Source: Planomonospora sp. ID67723
Lineage (GTDB): Bacteria > Actinomycetota > Actinomycetes > Streptosporangiales > Streptosporangiaceae
NCBI RefSeq assembly: GCF_015711605.1
Contig: NZ_JABTEZ010000001.1
Location: 834,001-898,000 of the forward strand
DNA: 64,000 nucleotides
Direction of reading: 5' to 3'
Shown here: positions 43,044 through 53,199 of the stretch, piece by piece
How positions within the stretch are numbered: the stretch's first letter is position 1
How the letters are laid out: every line of letters begins with the position of its first letter
The notes under the pieces: generated by a model
Database searches by the model: none
Told to the model about the DNA's origin: nothing
Seen by the model: only the letters and a program-made list of their open reading frames with translations
Program-made: the position numbers and the translations under genes

Positions 43044-43064
43044 GATGTATCGGCTCGATACATC
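43044..43064. promoter_or_regulatory. Perfect palindrome, PadR operator
   Basis: GATGTATCG and CGATACATC, perfectly complementary, flank GCT. The site is 23 bp upstream of the PadR start and overlaps the expected -10 region. The pattern ATGTATCG-N3-CGATACAT is typical of PadR-family operators. Confidence 0.75.
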
Positions 43065-43087
43065 GACGCGAGAGGTGGTGGTTTCCG

Positions 43088-43789
43088 GTGGCCGGTGGAC
43101 GCGGCGGCGTGCTGGAACTCGCCGTGCTCGGGTCGCTGCACGAGACCCCGCTACACGGCTATGAGCTGCGCAAACGCCTCAACGCCCTGCTCGGCATGTT
43201 CCGCGCCTTCTCCTACGGTTCGCTCTACCCCTGCCTTCGCCAGCTGCTGAACGACGGGCTCATCGCCGAGGAGGAACCCGCGCCCGAGAGCGCGGTCCCC
43301 CTCACCGGTCGCCGGTCGAAGATCGTCTACAGGCTGACCGCCGAGGGCAAGGAGCGGCTCCAGGAGCTCCTCACCCAGGCCGGTCCGTCCGCCTGGGAGG
43401 ACGAGAGCTTCGGCATCCACTTCGCCTTCTTCCGGCACACCGAGGCCGAGGTGCGTCTGCGCATCCTCGAAGGGCGCCGCAGCCGGCTGGAAGAGCGCCT
43501 GGACGGCGTCCGTACGGCTCTCGCCCGCACCCGGGAGCGCCTGGACAGCTACACGCTCGAGCTCCAGCGCCACGGCCTGGAGTCGGTCGAGCGGGAGGTC
43601 CGCTGGCTCAACGAGCTGATCGCGACGGAGCGGCGAGGGTCCGGCGACGAGGCACGAGTCGCCCGCGAGCCCGGTGAGGGCCCGGGCGTGACCGGCGGGC
43701 GGCAGCAGGCCGCACAAGAAGGAACTTCCCGGACACCCGCGTCCGGAGACGACACACCGGAGCGGCCCACCGCCCCGGAAGACAACTGA
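43088..43789 (+). CDS. PadR-family transcriptional regulator
   Basis: The 233-residue regulator has a winged HTH ([26 protein letters not shown], then [19 protein letters not shown] and a wing with [18 protein letters not shown]). A helical dimerisation part follows ([11 protein letters not shown]), then a low-complexity C-terminal tail of about 45 residues. The GTG at 43088 follows GAGGTGG. It precedes ino1 in the same direction and has a perfect palindrome in its promoter, so it probably controls itself and ino1. The ligand is not known; the tail is longer than in most relatives. Confidence 0.93.
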   Translation: MAGGRGGVLELAVLGSLHETPLHGYELRKRLNALLGMFRAFSYGSLYPCLRQLLNDGLIAEEEPAPESAVPLTGRRSKIVYRLTAEGKERLQELLTQAGPSAWEDESFGIHFAFFRHTEAEVRLRILEGRRSRLEERLDGVRTALARTRERLDSYTLELQRHGLESVEREVRWLNELIATERRGSGDEARVAREPGEGPGVTGGRQQAAQEGTSRTPASGDDTPERPTAPEDN

Positions 43790-43812
43790 TGAGAAAAAGG
43801 GGAGCGAGTGCC

Positions 43813-44892
43813 ATGGGTTCGGTGCGCGTAGCCATTGTCGGTGTAGGCAACTGTGCCACGTCGCTCGTGCAGGGCGTGCACTACTACAGGGACGCCGACC
43901 CGGGCACCCGGGTTCCGGGCCTGATGCACGTCAAGTTCGGCGACTACCACGTCGGTGACGTCGAGTTCGTCGCCGCGTTCGACGTCGACGCCAAGAAGGT
44001 CGGCCGCGACCTCTCCGAGGCGATCGTGGCCTCGGAGAACAACACGATCAAGATCTGTGACGTGCCGCCGCTGGGCGTCACCGTGCAGCGTGGCCACACC
44101 TTCGACGGCTTGGGCGAGTTCTACCGCGAGATGATCGAGGAGTCCGACGAGGCCCCGGTCGACGTGGTCCAGGTGCTCAAGGACAACAAGGTCGACGTGC
44201 TGGTGTCCTACCTGCCGGTGGGCTCGGAGGAGGCCGACCGCTTCTACGCCCAGTGCGCCATCGACGCCAAGGTCGCCTTCGTCAACGCCCTGCCGGTGTT
44301 CATCGCCTCCGACCCGGTCTGGGCGGAGAAGTTCACCGAGGCCGGCGTGCCGATCGTCGGCGACGACATCAAGTCCCAGGTCGGCGCGACCATCACGCAC
44401 CGGGTGATGGCCAAGCTGTTCGAGGACCGCGGGGTGGAGCTGCTGCGCACCTACCAGCTCAATTTCGGCGGCAACATGGACTTCATGAACATGCTGGAGC
44501 GCAAGCGCCTGCAGTCCAAGAAGATCTCCAAGACCCAGTCGGTCACCTCGCAGATCCCGCACGAGATGGGCAAGGCCGACGTGCACATCGGCCCGTCGGA
44601 CCACGTGCCGTGGCTGGACGACCGCAAGTGGGCCTATGTCCGCCTGGAGGGCAGGAGCTTCGGCGACACCCCGCTGAACCTGGAGTACAAGCTGGAGGTG
44701 TGGGACTCCCCCAACTCCGCCGGCATCATCATCGACGCGGTCCGCGCCGCCAAGATCGCCCTCGACCGGGGCATCGCCGGCCCGATTCTCTCGGCCTCCT
44801 CCTACTTCATGAAGTCCCCGCCGGAGCAGTACTCCGACGACGAGGCCCGTGAGTACGTCGAGAAGTTCATCCGCGGCGAGGTCGAGCGCTAG
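43813..44892 (+). CDS. ino1: Inositol-3-phosphate synthase
   Basis: The 359-residue enzyme makes inositol-3-phosphate from glucose-6-phosphate using NAD, feeding phosphatidylinositol and mycothiol synthesis. It shows the NAD motif [20 protein letters not shown], then [19 protein letters not shown], and the C-terminal active-site region [14 protein letters not shown]. The short actinobacterial form (about 360 residues) fits. ATG 43813 ([10 protein letters not shown]) has a GGGGAG site; an alternative ATG at 43789 would add eight residues and overlap the PadR stop. A hairpin with a T-run follows. Confidence 0.97.
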   Translation: MGSVRVAIVGVGNCATSLVQGVHYYRDADPGTRVPGLMHVKFGDYHVGDVEFVAAFDVDAKKVGRDLSEAIVASENNTIKICDVPPLGVTVQRGHTFDGLGEFYREMIEESDEAPVDVVQVLKDNKVDVLVSYLPVGSEEADRFYAQCAIDAKVAFVNALPVFIASDPVWAEKFTEAGVPIVGDDIKSQVGATITHRVMAKLFEDRGVELLRTYQLNFGGNMDFMNMLERKRLQSKKISKTQSVTSQIPHEMGKADVHIGPSDHVPWLDDRKWAYVRLEGRSFGDTPLNLEYKLEVWDSPNSAGIIIDAVRAAKIALDRGIAGPILSASSYFMKSPPEQYSDDEAREYVEKFIRGEVER

Positions 44893-44910
44893 CCTCCCGC
44901 CGCACGGCAG

Positions 44911-44936
44911 AGCCCTCCGCCTCCGGGTGGAGGGCT
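44911..44936 (+). terminator. Terminator after ino1
   Basis: AGCCCTCC and GGAGGGCT pair around a 10-nt loop, followed by TTT. Confidence 0.7.
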
Positions 44937-45042
44937 TTCCCATGGAGCCGATCTTCCTGGTTCGCGCCCGGCAGGGCCCTGGCCCGGCGGGGTGCGGCGC
45001 GGGGCCGCCCGGGAGGGGTGGGGCGGCAGGCCGTTCGCGGGG

Positions 45043-45297
45043 TCAGGCGGTGGGGAAGGGGCCGGTGTACTCGGTGTAGTCGGAGACGCCGTCGCCGTTG
45101 AGGTCGACGCGGACCTCGTCGGCGTAGCCGTCGCCGTCGTGGTCGAGGTAGACCACGTCGGTGACGCCGTCGCCGTCGGTGTCGTAGCGCTCCTCGTCGG
45201 CCACGTTGTCGCCGTCGGTGTCGATGAGCTGGGCGTCGGTGCCGCCGTCGCCGTCGGTGTCGTAGTAGTCGGTGGCGGTGACGTCGAAGTCGCTCAT
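45043..45297 (-). CDS. Small Ca2+-loop repeat protein, five 13-residue repeats
   Basis: The 84-residue product (ATG 45297; 45309 possible) is almost entirely five consecutive 13-residue units of the form DxDGDGxxDxxxx: DTDGDGGTDAQLI, DTDGDNVADEERY, DTDGDGVTDVVYL, DHDGDGYADEVRV and DLNGDGVSDYTEY. Each has the Asp/Gly pattern of EF-hand or thrombospondin type 3-like calcium loops. No signal peptide is visible, so the protein seems cytoplasmic. It probably folds only with calcium. It lies between ino1 and idi with its own short promoter gap. Confidence 0.85.
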   Translation of the reverse strand: MSDFDVTATDYYDTDGDGGTDAQLIDTDGDNVADEERYDTDGDGVTDVVYLDHDGDGYADEVRVDLNGDGVSDYTEYTGPFPTA

Positions 45298-45481
45298 CTG
45301 CTTTTCCATTCTGTTCGGTGGGTTCGTCAGATAAGAGGGGCAATCCCGGGGGTTTGTTACAGCGACTTCCAAGATTTTCCCCGCGGTCTTCCCAGGACCG
45401 GATCACACCCCGTGCCGTGCGCCTGTGGAGCCGGGCCCGGCGGCCCCGCGGTACGGCTCAGGCGCACGGGCGGAGCACCGG

Positions 45482-46084
45482 TCAGCGGGCGGCCGGGGGG
45501 AGGTCGGCGGGGTCGGCGACCGGCCAGGACAGCGGGTCGGGGCCGAGGCCGTCGAGGTGGGAGAGCTGCTCACGGCACCAGGGGGAGATGTCCATCCCGC
45601 CGGAGAGCACGTCGTGGGCGAACTCCTTCCACGGCACCCAGCGCACCTGCCCGACCTCGTCGGGGTTGGGCACGGCCTCGGCCGAGACGACGGCCCGGTA
45701 GACCGGGCAGAGCTCCCGCTCGACGATGCCGTTGTCCATGACCGCCCGGTATGAGAAGCGGGGCAGCAGCAGGTCCACCCGGTCGACCTGGAGGCCCAGC
45801 TCGTAGGAGAGGCGGCGGACCACCGCGTCGGGGATCGGCTCGCCGGGCAGGGGATGGCCGCAGCAGCTGTTGGTCCACACGTCCGGCCAGGTGAGCTTGT
45901 GCGACGCCCGCCGGGTGAGGAGCACCCTGCCCTGCCTGTCGAAGACGTAGCTGGAGAATGCGAGGTGCAGGGGGGTGTCCGGGCCGTGCACCGCCGTCTT
46001 GGGCGCCGTGCCGATGGCGTTCCCGTCGGTGTCGAGGAGCACCACGTGTTCGTCAGGTGTCACGCCATGAGAGTACGTGATCAT
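45482..46084 (-). CDS. idi: Isopentenyl-diphosphate delta-isomerase (type I)
   Basis: The 200-residue Nudix-fold enzyme interconverts IPP and DMAPP for isoprenoid synthesis. It shows the metal/catalytic contexts [25 protein letters not shown] (catalytic Cys in NSCCGH) and [12 protein letters not shown] (catalytic Glu). The C-terminus with WCREQL fits. Start ATG at 46084; a GTG at 46063 is possible. No other isoprenoid genes are adjacent. Confidence 0.95.
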   Translation of the reverse strand: MITYSHGVTPDEHVVLLDTDGNAIGTAPKTAVHGPDTPLHLAFSSYVFDRQGRVLLTRRASHKLTWPDVWTNSCCGHPLPGEPIPDAVVRRLSYELGLQVDRVDLLLPRFSYRAVMDNGIVERELCPVYRAVVSAEAVPNPDEVGQVRWVPWKEFAHDVLSGGMDISPWCREQLSHLDGLGPDPLSWPVADPADLPPAAR

Positions 46085-46183
46085 GATGGGTCATCACGCC
46101 TGATCAGCAATAGATGATGAAAGATCCAGATATGTCACCTGGATCTCAGGGTTCTTCCCGATGCCCCGCCGGAGGGGCCCACG

Positions 46184-46189
46184 TAGGCT
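46184..46189 (+). promoter_or_regulatory. -10 box for a leaderless MFS gene
   Basis: TAGGCT ends 6 nt before the GTG at 46196, with no ribosome site. Confidence 0.45.
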
Positions 46190-46195
46190 GATCGG

Positions 46196-47494
46196 GTGTC
46201 ATTCGTATCCGATCTGCGCGTGGTCCTGCGGGGCCGGGACTTCAGGCGACTGTACGGCACCCGCCTGGTCTCCCAGTTCTCCGACGGGATCTTCCAGTTC
46301 GCGGTGGGCGGATTCGCGTTCTTCAGCCCGGAGAAGAGCACCAGCGCCGTCCAGATCGCCGCAGGCCTGGCCGTGCTGCTGCTGCCGTACTCCATCCTCG
46401 GACCGTTCGCGGGTGTGTTCATCGACCGCTGGTCCCGGCGGCAGATCCTGGTCGTCGCACCGCTGATCCGGGGCACGCTGCTGCTGGCCACCGGGGCCCT
46501 ACTCATCGCCGGCGTCCCCGACTGGATCTTCTACGCCGCCGCGCTCTGCGTGCTGGGCGTGAACCGGTTCTTCCTCGCCGCGCTCGGAGCCTCGCTCCCG
46601 CACGTCGTGCCGGCCGATCGGCTGATGATGGCCAACGCGGTCACCCCCACCTCGGGCACCGTGCTGACCGTCGTCGGCCTGGGCGCCGGCTGGCTGCTGC
46701 GGAAGCTCTTCGGGGCCGACGCCCAGGGCATCGCCGTGCTCATGGTCGTCTCCGGTCTCATCTTCGGGCTCAGCGCGCTGATCGCGGGGACGATGCGCCG
46801 CGAGCTGCTCGGCCCTGCCTACGACCCGGACCGGCCGCAGGCCCGCGAGGCCGTACGCCACGTCGTACGAGGTCTCGCCGAGGGCGCGCGGCACATCGTC
46901 CACCACCGGACGGCCGCCGCCGCGATGGGCGCGATGGCCACCCACAGGTTCATGTACGGCATGTGCACGGCGATGCTGGTGATGCTCTCGCGCTACTACT
47001 TCGCCGAGAGCGCCGAGGACGCGCTGGACGCGGTGAGCGTGGTGGTCGCCACGTCGGGGGCGGGTTTCGTCGTGGCCGTGGTGGTCACGCCGTGGGCCAC
47101 CGAGCGCTTCGGCGTCGAGCGGTGGATCCCGGCCATGCTGGTCACCGCGGGACTCCTGACGTTCGCGCTGGGCGCGCCGTTCCAGCAGTGGGGCTTCGCG
47201 ACCGCCGGCTTCGTGCTCGGCGTGACCGGGCAGAGCGTCAAGATCTGCGCGGACACGATGGTCCAGCGGGACGTCGAGGACGCCTACCTCGGGCGCGCTT
47301 TCTCGATCTACGACATGCTCTTCAACGGCAGCTACGTGCTGGCCGCGGCCCTGGCGGCGCTGCTGCTCCCGCCGGACGGCAAGTCGCTGCTCGTGCTCGG
47401 GCTCATCACCGCCGGATACATCGGCGGGGCGGTGGTCTACCGGATCGTCACGCCGCGCCGAGCGCCCGTGCCGCAGCCGTCATCGCTGTCGTGA
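46196..47494 (+). CDS. MFS transporter
   Basis: The 432-residue membrane protein has about twelve hydrophobic segments. The N-terminal [31 protein letters not shown] and the loop [17 protein letters not shown] fit the MFS enterobactin-exporter-like/MFS_3 group. The substrate is unknown. The start is GTG at 46196. Its end overlaps the convergent bioA gene by 47 bp. Confidence 0.9.
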   Translation: MSFVSDLRVVLRGRDFRRLYGTRLVSQFSDGIFQFAVGGFAFFSPEKSTSAVQIAAGLAVLLLPYSILGPFAGVFIDRWSRRQILVVAPLIRGTLLLATGALLIAGVPDWIFYAAALCVLGVNRFFLAALGASLPHVVPADRLMMANAVTPTSGTVLTVVGLGAGWLLRKLFGADAQGIAVLMVVSGLIFGLSALIAGTMRRELLGPAYDPDRPQAREAVRHVVRGLAEGARHIVHHRTAAAAMGAMATHRFMYGMCTAMLVMLSRYYFAESAEDALDAVSVVVATSGAGFVVAVVVTPWATERFGVERWIPAMLVTAGLLTFALGAPFQQWGFATAGFVLGVTGQSVKICADTMVQRDVEDAYLGRAFSIYDMLFNGSYVLAAALAALLLPPDGKSLLVLGLITAGYIGGAVVYRIVTPRRAPVPQPSSLS

Positions 47495-48674
47495 CCCGCT
47501 CCAGGTCGTCGCCTATCGAGTATGGCGGCATGGTGTAGATCAGGTGGCCGAAGGGCCGGAGCCAGACGCCGTGCCGCATCACGATGTCCTGAATTTTCGC
47601 CACATCGACAGGTGCTGCGGTCTCGACCACCCCGATCGCGCCCAGCACGCGCACGTCCTTCACCCCCGGCAACCCCGCCACCCCGGCCAGACCCGCCCGG
47701 AGCCCCGCCTCGATCCGGGCCACCTCCTCCCGCCAGGGACGCTCGGCCAGCAGGTCGAGCGAGGCCCCCGCGACGGCGGCGGCCAGCGGGTTGCCCATGA
47801 ACGTGGGCCCGTGCATCAGCGTCCCGATGCCCGCCGCCACCCGCTCGGTGCACAGCGTCGCGGCCAGCGACAGGTAGCCGCCGGTCAACGCCTTGCCCAG
47901 GCACATGATGTCGGGCCTGATCCCGGCGTGGTCGCAGCCGAACAGCTCCCCGGTCCGGCCGAAGCCGGTGGCGATCTCGTCGGCGATCAGCAGGATGCCG
48001 TGCTCGTCGGCCAGCTCGCGCAGCCGGCGCAGGTAGACCGGGTGGTAGAAGTGCATGCCGCCCGCGCCCTGGACGACCGGCTCCACGATGATCGCGGCCA
48101 GCTCCCCCGCGTGCCGGGCGACCGTCTCCTCCAGCTCGGCGAGATAGGACTCCTCGCGGCCCGCGGGGGGCCGGGAGGCGAAGACGTGCTGCGGCAGCGC
48201 GCCGGAGAACAGGTGGTGCATGCCGTTGACCGGGTCGCAGACGGCCATCGCCCCGAAGGTGTCACCGTGGTAGCCGCCCCGGACCGTCAGCAGGCGATGC
48301 CTCCCGGTGAACTGCAACGCCATCTTGATCGCGACCTCGACGGCCACCGACCCGGAGTCGGCCAGGAACACCTTCGGCAGCCCGGTCATCTCCGCCAGCG
48401 TGCGCGCCAGCCGTACGGCGGGCTCGTGGGTGAGACCGCCGAACATGACGTGCGCCATGTCGCCGAGCTGGTCCCTGAGCGCCTGGTTGAGGCGCGGGTG
48501 GTTGTAGCCGTGGATCGCCGCCCACCACGAGGACATGCCGTCGACCAGCTCCCGGCCGTCGGCGAGCGTCAGCCGTACCCCGTCGGCCCGCACCACCTGG
48601 TGCACGGGGACTGCGGGCGGCACCGCGGCGTAGGGATGCCACACATGGTCTCGGTCGAGGCTCAGCACGTCCAC
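47448..48674 (-). CDS. bioA: Adenosylmethionine-8-amino-7-oxononanoate transaminase
   Basis: BioA makes 7,8-diaminopelargonate from KAPA with SAM as amino donor, in biotin synthesis. The 408-residue PLP enzyme starts [11 protein letters not shown], has [14 protein letters not shown], the PLP contexts [12 protein letters not shown] and [22 protein letters not shown], the lysine in [11 protein letters not shown], and the C-terminal [13 protein letters not shown]. Other bio genes are not adjacent, so the pathway is split in this genome. It is convergent with the MFS transporter. Confidence 0.95.
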   Translation of the reverse strand: MDVLSLDRDHVWHPYAAVPPAVPVHQVVRADGVRLTLADGRELVDGMSSWWAAIHGYNHPRLNQALRDQLGDMAHVMFGGLTHEPAVRLARTLAEMTGLPKVFLADSGSVAVEVAIKMALQFTGRHRLLTVRGGYHGDTFGAMAVCDPVNGMHHLFSGALPQHVFASRPPAGREESYLAELEETVARHAGELAAIIVEPVVQGAGGMHFYHPVYLRRLRELADEHGILLIADEIATGFGRTGELFGCDHAGIRPDIMCLGKALTGGYLSLAATLCTERVAAGIGTLMHGPTFMGNPLAAAVAGASLDLLAERPWREEVARIEAGLRAGLAGVAGLPGVKDVRVLGAIGVVETAAPVDVAKIQDIVMRHGVWLRPFGHLIYTMPPYSIGDDLERVTTAMTAAARALGAA

Positions 48675-48757
48675 GCCGCCACCCTACGGCCGGCCGGCCC
48701 CCCCGGGCCGCGCCGCCGGGCTCCGGCCGGCTCCGGCGGGTCAGGGCCGCCGAGGGC

Positions 48758-50194
48758 TCAGGACAGCAGGCCGTTCTCGGCCGCCCAGCCGCGCAGGGCC
48801 TCGGTGGCGGCCTCCTTGCCGATGATCCCCTGGTCCATGCGCAGGTCGAGGAGGAACTTGTAGGCGCGGCCGACGGCCGGACCCGGCGGGACGCCGAGGA
48901 CCTCCTGGATCTCGTTGCCGTCCAGCTCCGGGCGGATCTTGCTCAGCTCCTCCTCCTCGGCCAGCCGGGCGATGCGCTCCTCGAGCTGGTCGTAGGTCCG
49001 GGACAGGAGCTGGGCCTTGCGCCGGTTACGGGTGGTGCAGTCGGCGCGGGTCAGCTTGTGCAGGCGCTCCAGCAGGTGCCCGGCGTCCCTGACGTAGCGG
49101 CGCACCGCCGAGTCGGTCCACTCGCCGCTGCCGTAGCCGTGGAAGCGCAGGTGCAGCTCGACCAGGCGGGAGACGTCGGCCACCACGTCCTTGGGGAAAC
49201 GCAGCTCCGTCAGGCGCTTCTTGGTGAGCTGGGCGCCGACCACCTCGTGGTGGTGGAAGGAGACCCGGCCCCCCGCCTCGTGCCGGCGGGTCTTGGGCTT
49301 GCCCACGTCGTGCAGGAGCGCGGCCCAGCGCAGCACCCGGTCGGGACCGCTCTCCTCCAGGCCGACGGCCTGCTCCAGCACGATCAGGGTGTGCTCGTAG
49401 ACGTCCTTGTGCCGATGGTGCTCGTCGATCTCCAGCCGGAGCTTGGGCAGCTCGGGCAGGACGTACGCGGCGAGCCCCGACTCGACCAGGATCCTGAGCC
49501 CGTCACGGGGGTGGTCGCCGCAGATCAGCTTGTCCAGCTCGTCGCGGATGCGCTCCGCGGAGACGATCTCGATCCGCCCCGACATCTCGGTCATCGCGGC
49601 GAAGGCGGCCCGGTCCACGGTGAAGCCGAGCTGGCTGGCGAACCTGGCGGCGCGCAGCATCCGCAGCGGGTCGTCGTCGAAGGACCGCTCCGGCGGGCCC
49701 GGAGTGCGCAGCGCCTTGGCGTGCAGGTCGTCCAGGCCGCCGTGCGGGTCCACGAACTCCCGGCCGGGCAGCCGCAGCGCCATCGCGTTGATCGCGAAGT
49801 CGCGGCGGGCCAGGTCGCCTTCGAGGGTGTCGCCGTAGACCACCTCGGGCTTGCGTGACTTGGGGTCGTAGGACTCGCTGCGGTAGGTGGTGATCTCCAG
49901 CAGCCAGTTGCCCTTGCGTGCGCCGACCGTGCCGAAGTCGATGCCGATCGTCCAGATGGAGTCGGCCCAGTCGCGGATGAGCTCCAGGACCGTCTCGGGA
50001 CGCGCGTCCGTGGTCAGGTCGAGGTCGTTGCCGATCCTGCCGAGGAAGACGTCGCGGACGGAACCGCCCACGAGGGCGATCTCGTATCCCCTCGCGGCGA
50101 AGAGCTCGCCGAGCTCGTCGACCACCGGGGCGATCTTCCGGAACAGCTCGCTCATGCCGTGCCGCTGGCTCTCAGTCAGATTTGAAAGGGACAA
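48758..50194 (-). CDS. cca: CCA tRNA nucleotidyltransferase
   Basis: The 478-residue class II enzyme adds CCA to tRNA 3' ends. It shows IALVGGSVRDVFLG then NDLDLTTDARPE (catalytic GS and DxD), RRDFAINAMAL, then DDPLRMLRAARFASQLGF. It has an extra HD domain (LLHDVGKPKTRRHE) in the middle, possibly a phosphatase. The start is a TTG at 50194 with a weak AAGGA site; an ATG at 50155 would drop 13 residues that relatives usually have. It is divergent from the YbaK-like gene. Confidence 0.95.
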   Translation of the reverse strand: MSLSNLTESQRHGMSELFRKIAPVVDELGELFAARGYEIALVGGSVRDVFLGRIGNDLDLTTDARPETVLELIRDWADSIWTIGIDFGTVGARKGNWLLEITTYRSESYDPKSRKPEVVYGDTLEGDLARRDFAINAMALRLPGREFVDPHGGLDDLHAKALRTPGPPERSFDDDPLRMLRAARFASQLGFTVDRAAFAAMTEMSGRIEIVSAERIRDELDKLICGDHPRDGLRILVESGLAAYVLPELPKLRLEIDEHHRHKDVYEHTLIVLEQAVGLEESGPDRVLRWAALLHDVGKPKTRRHEAGGRVSFHHHEVVGAQLTKKRLTELRFPKDVVADVSRLVELHLRFHGYGSGEWTDSAVRRYVRDAGHLLERLHKLTRADCTTRNRRKAQLLSRTYDQLEERIARLAEEEELSKIRPELDGNEIQEVLGVPPGPAVGRAYKFLLDLRMDQGIIGKEAATEALRGWAAENGLLS

Positions 50195-50314
50195 ACCGGG
50201 TAGGTCCTTCGGTTAGGGATACGTTCCCCGCTGGGGATACGCCGTGCAGCGATCACCAGGCTACGGTCGGTCAAGGGCCCGGCGAACTCGCGCGACGAGG
50301 CAAGGAGGACATTC

Positions 50315-50836
50315 ATGAAGGACGCCCTCGCGATCCACCGCTGGCTCCTCGCGCACCAGATCCACCATGAGATCGTACGCCTTCCGCGCGCCTTGACGTG
50401 TGTCGACGATCTGCCGGAGGTGCTGTCGGTGGACCCCGCGACCTGCGTGGGCGTCACGGTGTTCGAGGTCACCACGCGGGTCGGCCGCGAGCCCGTGGCG
50501 ATCGTCGCCCCGGTCGGCACCCCGCCCCGGCCCGGGGTGGTCGGCGCGGCCCTGGGTGCCCGCCGGGTCCGTCCCGCCTCCGCCTTCACCGTGAATTCCG
50601 CCACCGACTACGCCGCCGGCCTGGTCTGCCCGCTGCTTCTTCCGGAGAACCTGACGGTGCTGGTGGACGATCGCCTCACCAGGGCGTCCGGGCCCGTCCA
50701 CACCCCCACCGGCGAGCGCCACACGGCACTCCTGATCCGCGCCGACGACCTGCTCGAACTCGTCTCCGGCAAGACCGCCGACCTCTCCGCGCCCCGGCAC
50801 AGGAACGAACCGGTGACAGTCCCGCTCGCCGGGTAA
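50315..50836 (+). CDS. YbaK-like aminoacyl-tRNA deacylase
   Basis: The 173-residue protein has the YbaK/EbsC fold: ALAIHRWLLAHQIHHEIVRLPRAL, then GVTVFEVTTRVGREPVAIVAPVGTPP and GARRVRPASA, then GPVHTPTGERHTALLIRADDLL. Members hydrolyse mischarged tRNA; the specificity here is unknown. ATG at 50315 follows AAGGAGGA. It is divergent from cca and upstream of the DUF6049-murJ block. Confidence 0.85.
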   Translation: MKDALAIHRWLLAHQIHHEIVRLPRALTCVDDLPEVLSVDPATCVGVTVFEVTTRVGREPVAIVAPVGTPPRPGVVGAALGARRVRPASAFTVNSATDYAAGLVCPLLLPENLTVLVDDRLTRASGPVHTPTGERHTALLIRADDLLELVSGKTADLSAPRHRNEPVTVPLAG

Positions 50837-50876
50837 GCAGACGGCCGACGACGGGCGGTACCGGCCGGACACCCCT

Positions 50877-50922
50877 TAGCATTACGGGCGTGCGCCGTTT
50901 CCTGCCCCTGGCCGGCCTGTGA
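50877..50922 (+). promoter_or_regulatory. Leaderless mini-ORF ahead of DUF6049
   Basis: TAGCAT (50877-50882) lies 7 nt before a GTG at 50890 that opens a 10-codon ORF (VRRFLPLAGL). Its stop overlaps the GTG at 50919 in a GTGA junction, so translation of the DUF6049 gene may depend on the leader peptide. Confidence 0.45.
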
Positions 50923-53099
50923 TCCGCAAGGCCGCGCTGCTCGCCGTCCTCACCGCCACGCTGCTCTCCCCCGCGGCGCTGGCCCTTCCGGGTACGGCGA
51001 ACGCCGGGACGGGCACGGCCGGCGCTCCGGCGGCGAACCGGCAGAACCCGCAGCTCGTGGTCGAGGCGATGGGGCCGGACGTGTCCCGCGCACCGGACAC
51101 CGAGATCAGGATCTCCGGCTCCCTCGTCAATCCGGGCACCGTGCCGCTGACCGGCCTGCGCATCCGCAGGCACCACTCCGCGCAGCCCTTCACCCAGCGG
51201 GCCCACCTGGCCGCCTACCTCTCCGGCCAGGAGGGTTTCCAGCCGACCAACTGGCGTGACGAGAAGTACGTCTCGCAGCAGGCGATCCCGGCCGGGGGGA
51301 AGGCCCCCTGGGAGTTCGTCTTCACCCCGCAGACGCTCGGCATCTCCCGGTTCGGCGTCTACCCGGTCACGATCGAGGTGCGCGACGCCCTCGGCCAGCA
51401 GGTCGCCGTCCAGCGCACCCTCGTCACCTACCTTCCCCGGGAGGTCAAGGCGCCGCGCACCCGGCTCTCCGTGCTCCTGCCGATCGTCGACCAGCCGCGC
51501 CGCGCCGACGACGGCACCTTCGTCGACGAGCGTCTGCCCGCCTCCCTGGCGGCGGGCGAACGCCTCGGCGACCTGCTGAAGGTCGCCCAGGACACCTCCT
51601 CGGTCAAGGGCCTCACCTGGGTGGTCGATCCCGCGCTGCTCGACGACGCTCGGGCGATGGGCGCGGCGCACTGGGTGAAGTCCGGCGGCGAGGCGGAGCG
51701 CCGTCCCGGCGACGCCGCCGCGTCCGGGTGGCTCGACAGCCTGCGCACGGCCCTGGCCGACCTCCCCGTGGTGGCCGTGCCCTACGCCGACCCCGACGTG
51801 GCCGCCCTGGCCCACAACGGCCTCGACGACATCACCGGCACCGGCGTCGAGGCGGCCGGGCGGGTCACCAGGGAGACCCTGGGCCGCGACGTCCGCACCG
51901 ACGTCGGCTGGCCGGTCGGCGGGGCGATCGACCACGACGGGCTCGACCTCCTCGCCACCGCCGGGATCGGCACCGTGCTGCTGAACGCGGCGTCCCTGCC
52001 GCCCGTCCCGGATGCCGCGGCCGTGCCCGGCGCCGTCACGCCCCCGGCCACCGCTCCGGCCGTCACCCCGGACGCCGTCGCGACCGTGCACACCGTGAAC
52101 GGCCCGGTCAGAGCGCTGGTCGCCGACCCCGTGCTGAGCGACGTCCTCGCCGCGACGACCGCCGCCCCGGGCGCGGCCCTGCTGAACCGCCAGCGGTTCA
52201 TCGCCGAGACCGCCATGATCAGTTCGGAGCCCGCCGCCGCCCGCCGGACCGTGCTCGCCGTACCGCCCCGGCGCTGGTCTCCGGATCCGGCCTATGTGAC
52301 CGAGCTGGTGAAGACGGCCGCCTCCCTGCCCTGGGTGGCCCCCGTCACGCTCGGCTCGGTGAAGGCCGCCAAGACCCCGTTCCCGCGCAGCGGCCTGACC
52401 TACACCGTCCAGGACCGGGACAAGGAGCTCGGCAAGCCGTACATGGGGAGCGTCCGGCGGGTCGGCTCGCGCGCGGACCTGACCGCCGCCGTCACCGTCG
52501 CCTCGGACTTCGACGTCTTCGACCTCGCGCTGCTCCGGCTGTCCTCCTCGGCGTGGCGGGGCCGGGAGGGGGACGCGGTGAAGTACGCCGAGCGGGTGCG
52601 GGAGACGATCGACTCCCGGATCGCCAAGGTCTGGATCACCGGCAACGACCCGTCCCAGATCCGCACCCTGGCCGGGACGGACGGCGAGGTGCCGATCAGC
52701 GTCCGCAACGAGCTGGAGAGCGACGAGGGCGTCGCGGTCCGGGTGAAGGTCACCTCCAAGGACCCCGGCCTGCTGAAGATCGAGCCCTACAAGGACGAGA
52801 TGGTGATCTCCGGCGGTCAGACCCAGACCATCCGGATCCCGATGACATCCGAGGCGAGCGGCCAGACCACGGTGACGGTCCAGCTCACCACCTCCGACGG
52901 CCGCAAGTACGGCCAGCGGGTCAAGCTGACCGTGCGGACCACCGGTTACACGGCGATCACACTGGTGATCGTGGGAGCGGCGCTCGTGGTGATGCTGGCC
53001 GCCGTGGTCATGCGCGTCCTGCGCCGCCGGGGGGCCCGCCGTACCGCCGCGGCCGCGCGGTCCCGGCAGACGGCCGTGCCCGCCGGGTCCGAGTCCTGA
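50919..53099 (+). CDS. DUF6049 family secreted/membrane protein
   Basis: The 726-residue protein has a signal peptide (residues 1-23: KAALLAVLTATLLSPAALALP). A large extracytoplasmic region with beta-rich segments follows (GTVPLTGLRIRRHHSAQPF, then IEVRDALGQQVAVQRTL). A single membrane helix near 680-698 (LVIVGAALVVMLAAVVMRVL) and a short basic tail end it. Its family is known mainly for sitting directly upstream of murJ in actinobacteria, so a role in cell-wall growth is inferred. The GTG at 50919 overlaps a mini-ORF stop, and murJ follows 100 bp downstream. Confidence 0.88.
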   Translation: MIRKAALLAVLTATLLSPAALALPGTANAGTGTAGAPAANRQNPQLVVEAMGPDVSRAPDTEIRISGSLVNPGTVPLTGLRIRRHHSAQPFTQRAHLAAYLSGQEGFQPTNWRDEKYVSQQAIPAGGKAPWEFVFTPQTLGISRFGVYPVTIEVRDALGQQVAVQRTLVTYLPREVKAPRTRLSVLLPIVDQPRRADDGTFVDERLPASLAAGERLGDLLKVAQDTSSVKGLTWVVDPALLDDARAMGAAHWVKSGGEAERRPGDAAASGWLDSLRTALADLPVVAVPYADPDVAALAHNGLDDITGTGVEAAGRVTRETLGRDVRTDVGWPVGGAIDHDGLDLLATAGIGTVLLNAASLPPVPDAAAVPGAVTPPATAPAVTPDAVATVHTVNGPVRALVADPVLSDVLAATTAAPGAALLNRQRFIAETAMISSEPAAARRTVLAVPPRRWSPDPAYVTELVKTAASLPWVAPVTLGSVKAAKTPFPRSGLTYTVQDRDKELGKPYMGSVRRVGSRADLTAAVTVASDFDVFDLALLRLSSSAWRGREGDAVKYAERVRETIDSRIAKVWITGNDPSQIRTLAGTDGEVPISVRNELESDEGVAVRVKVTSKDPGLLKIEPYKDEMVISGGQTQTIRIPMTSEASGQTTVTVQLTTSDGRKYGQRVKLTVRTTGYTAITLVIVGAALVVMLAAVVMRVLRRRGARRTAAAARSRQTAVPAGSES

Positions 53100-53199
53100 G
53101 CCCGCGGGGAGCGAGGGGAACCGGTGAGGCCCGTGGAGTTCGGATTCGTGGAATCGGTGGAGTCGTGACGGCAGGCGTCCGGCGGGCGGAGGAGAACGC

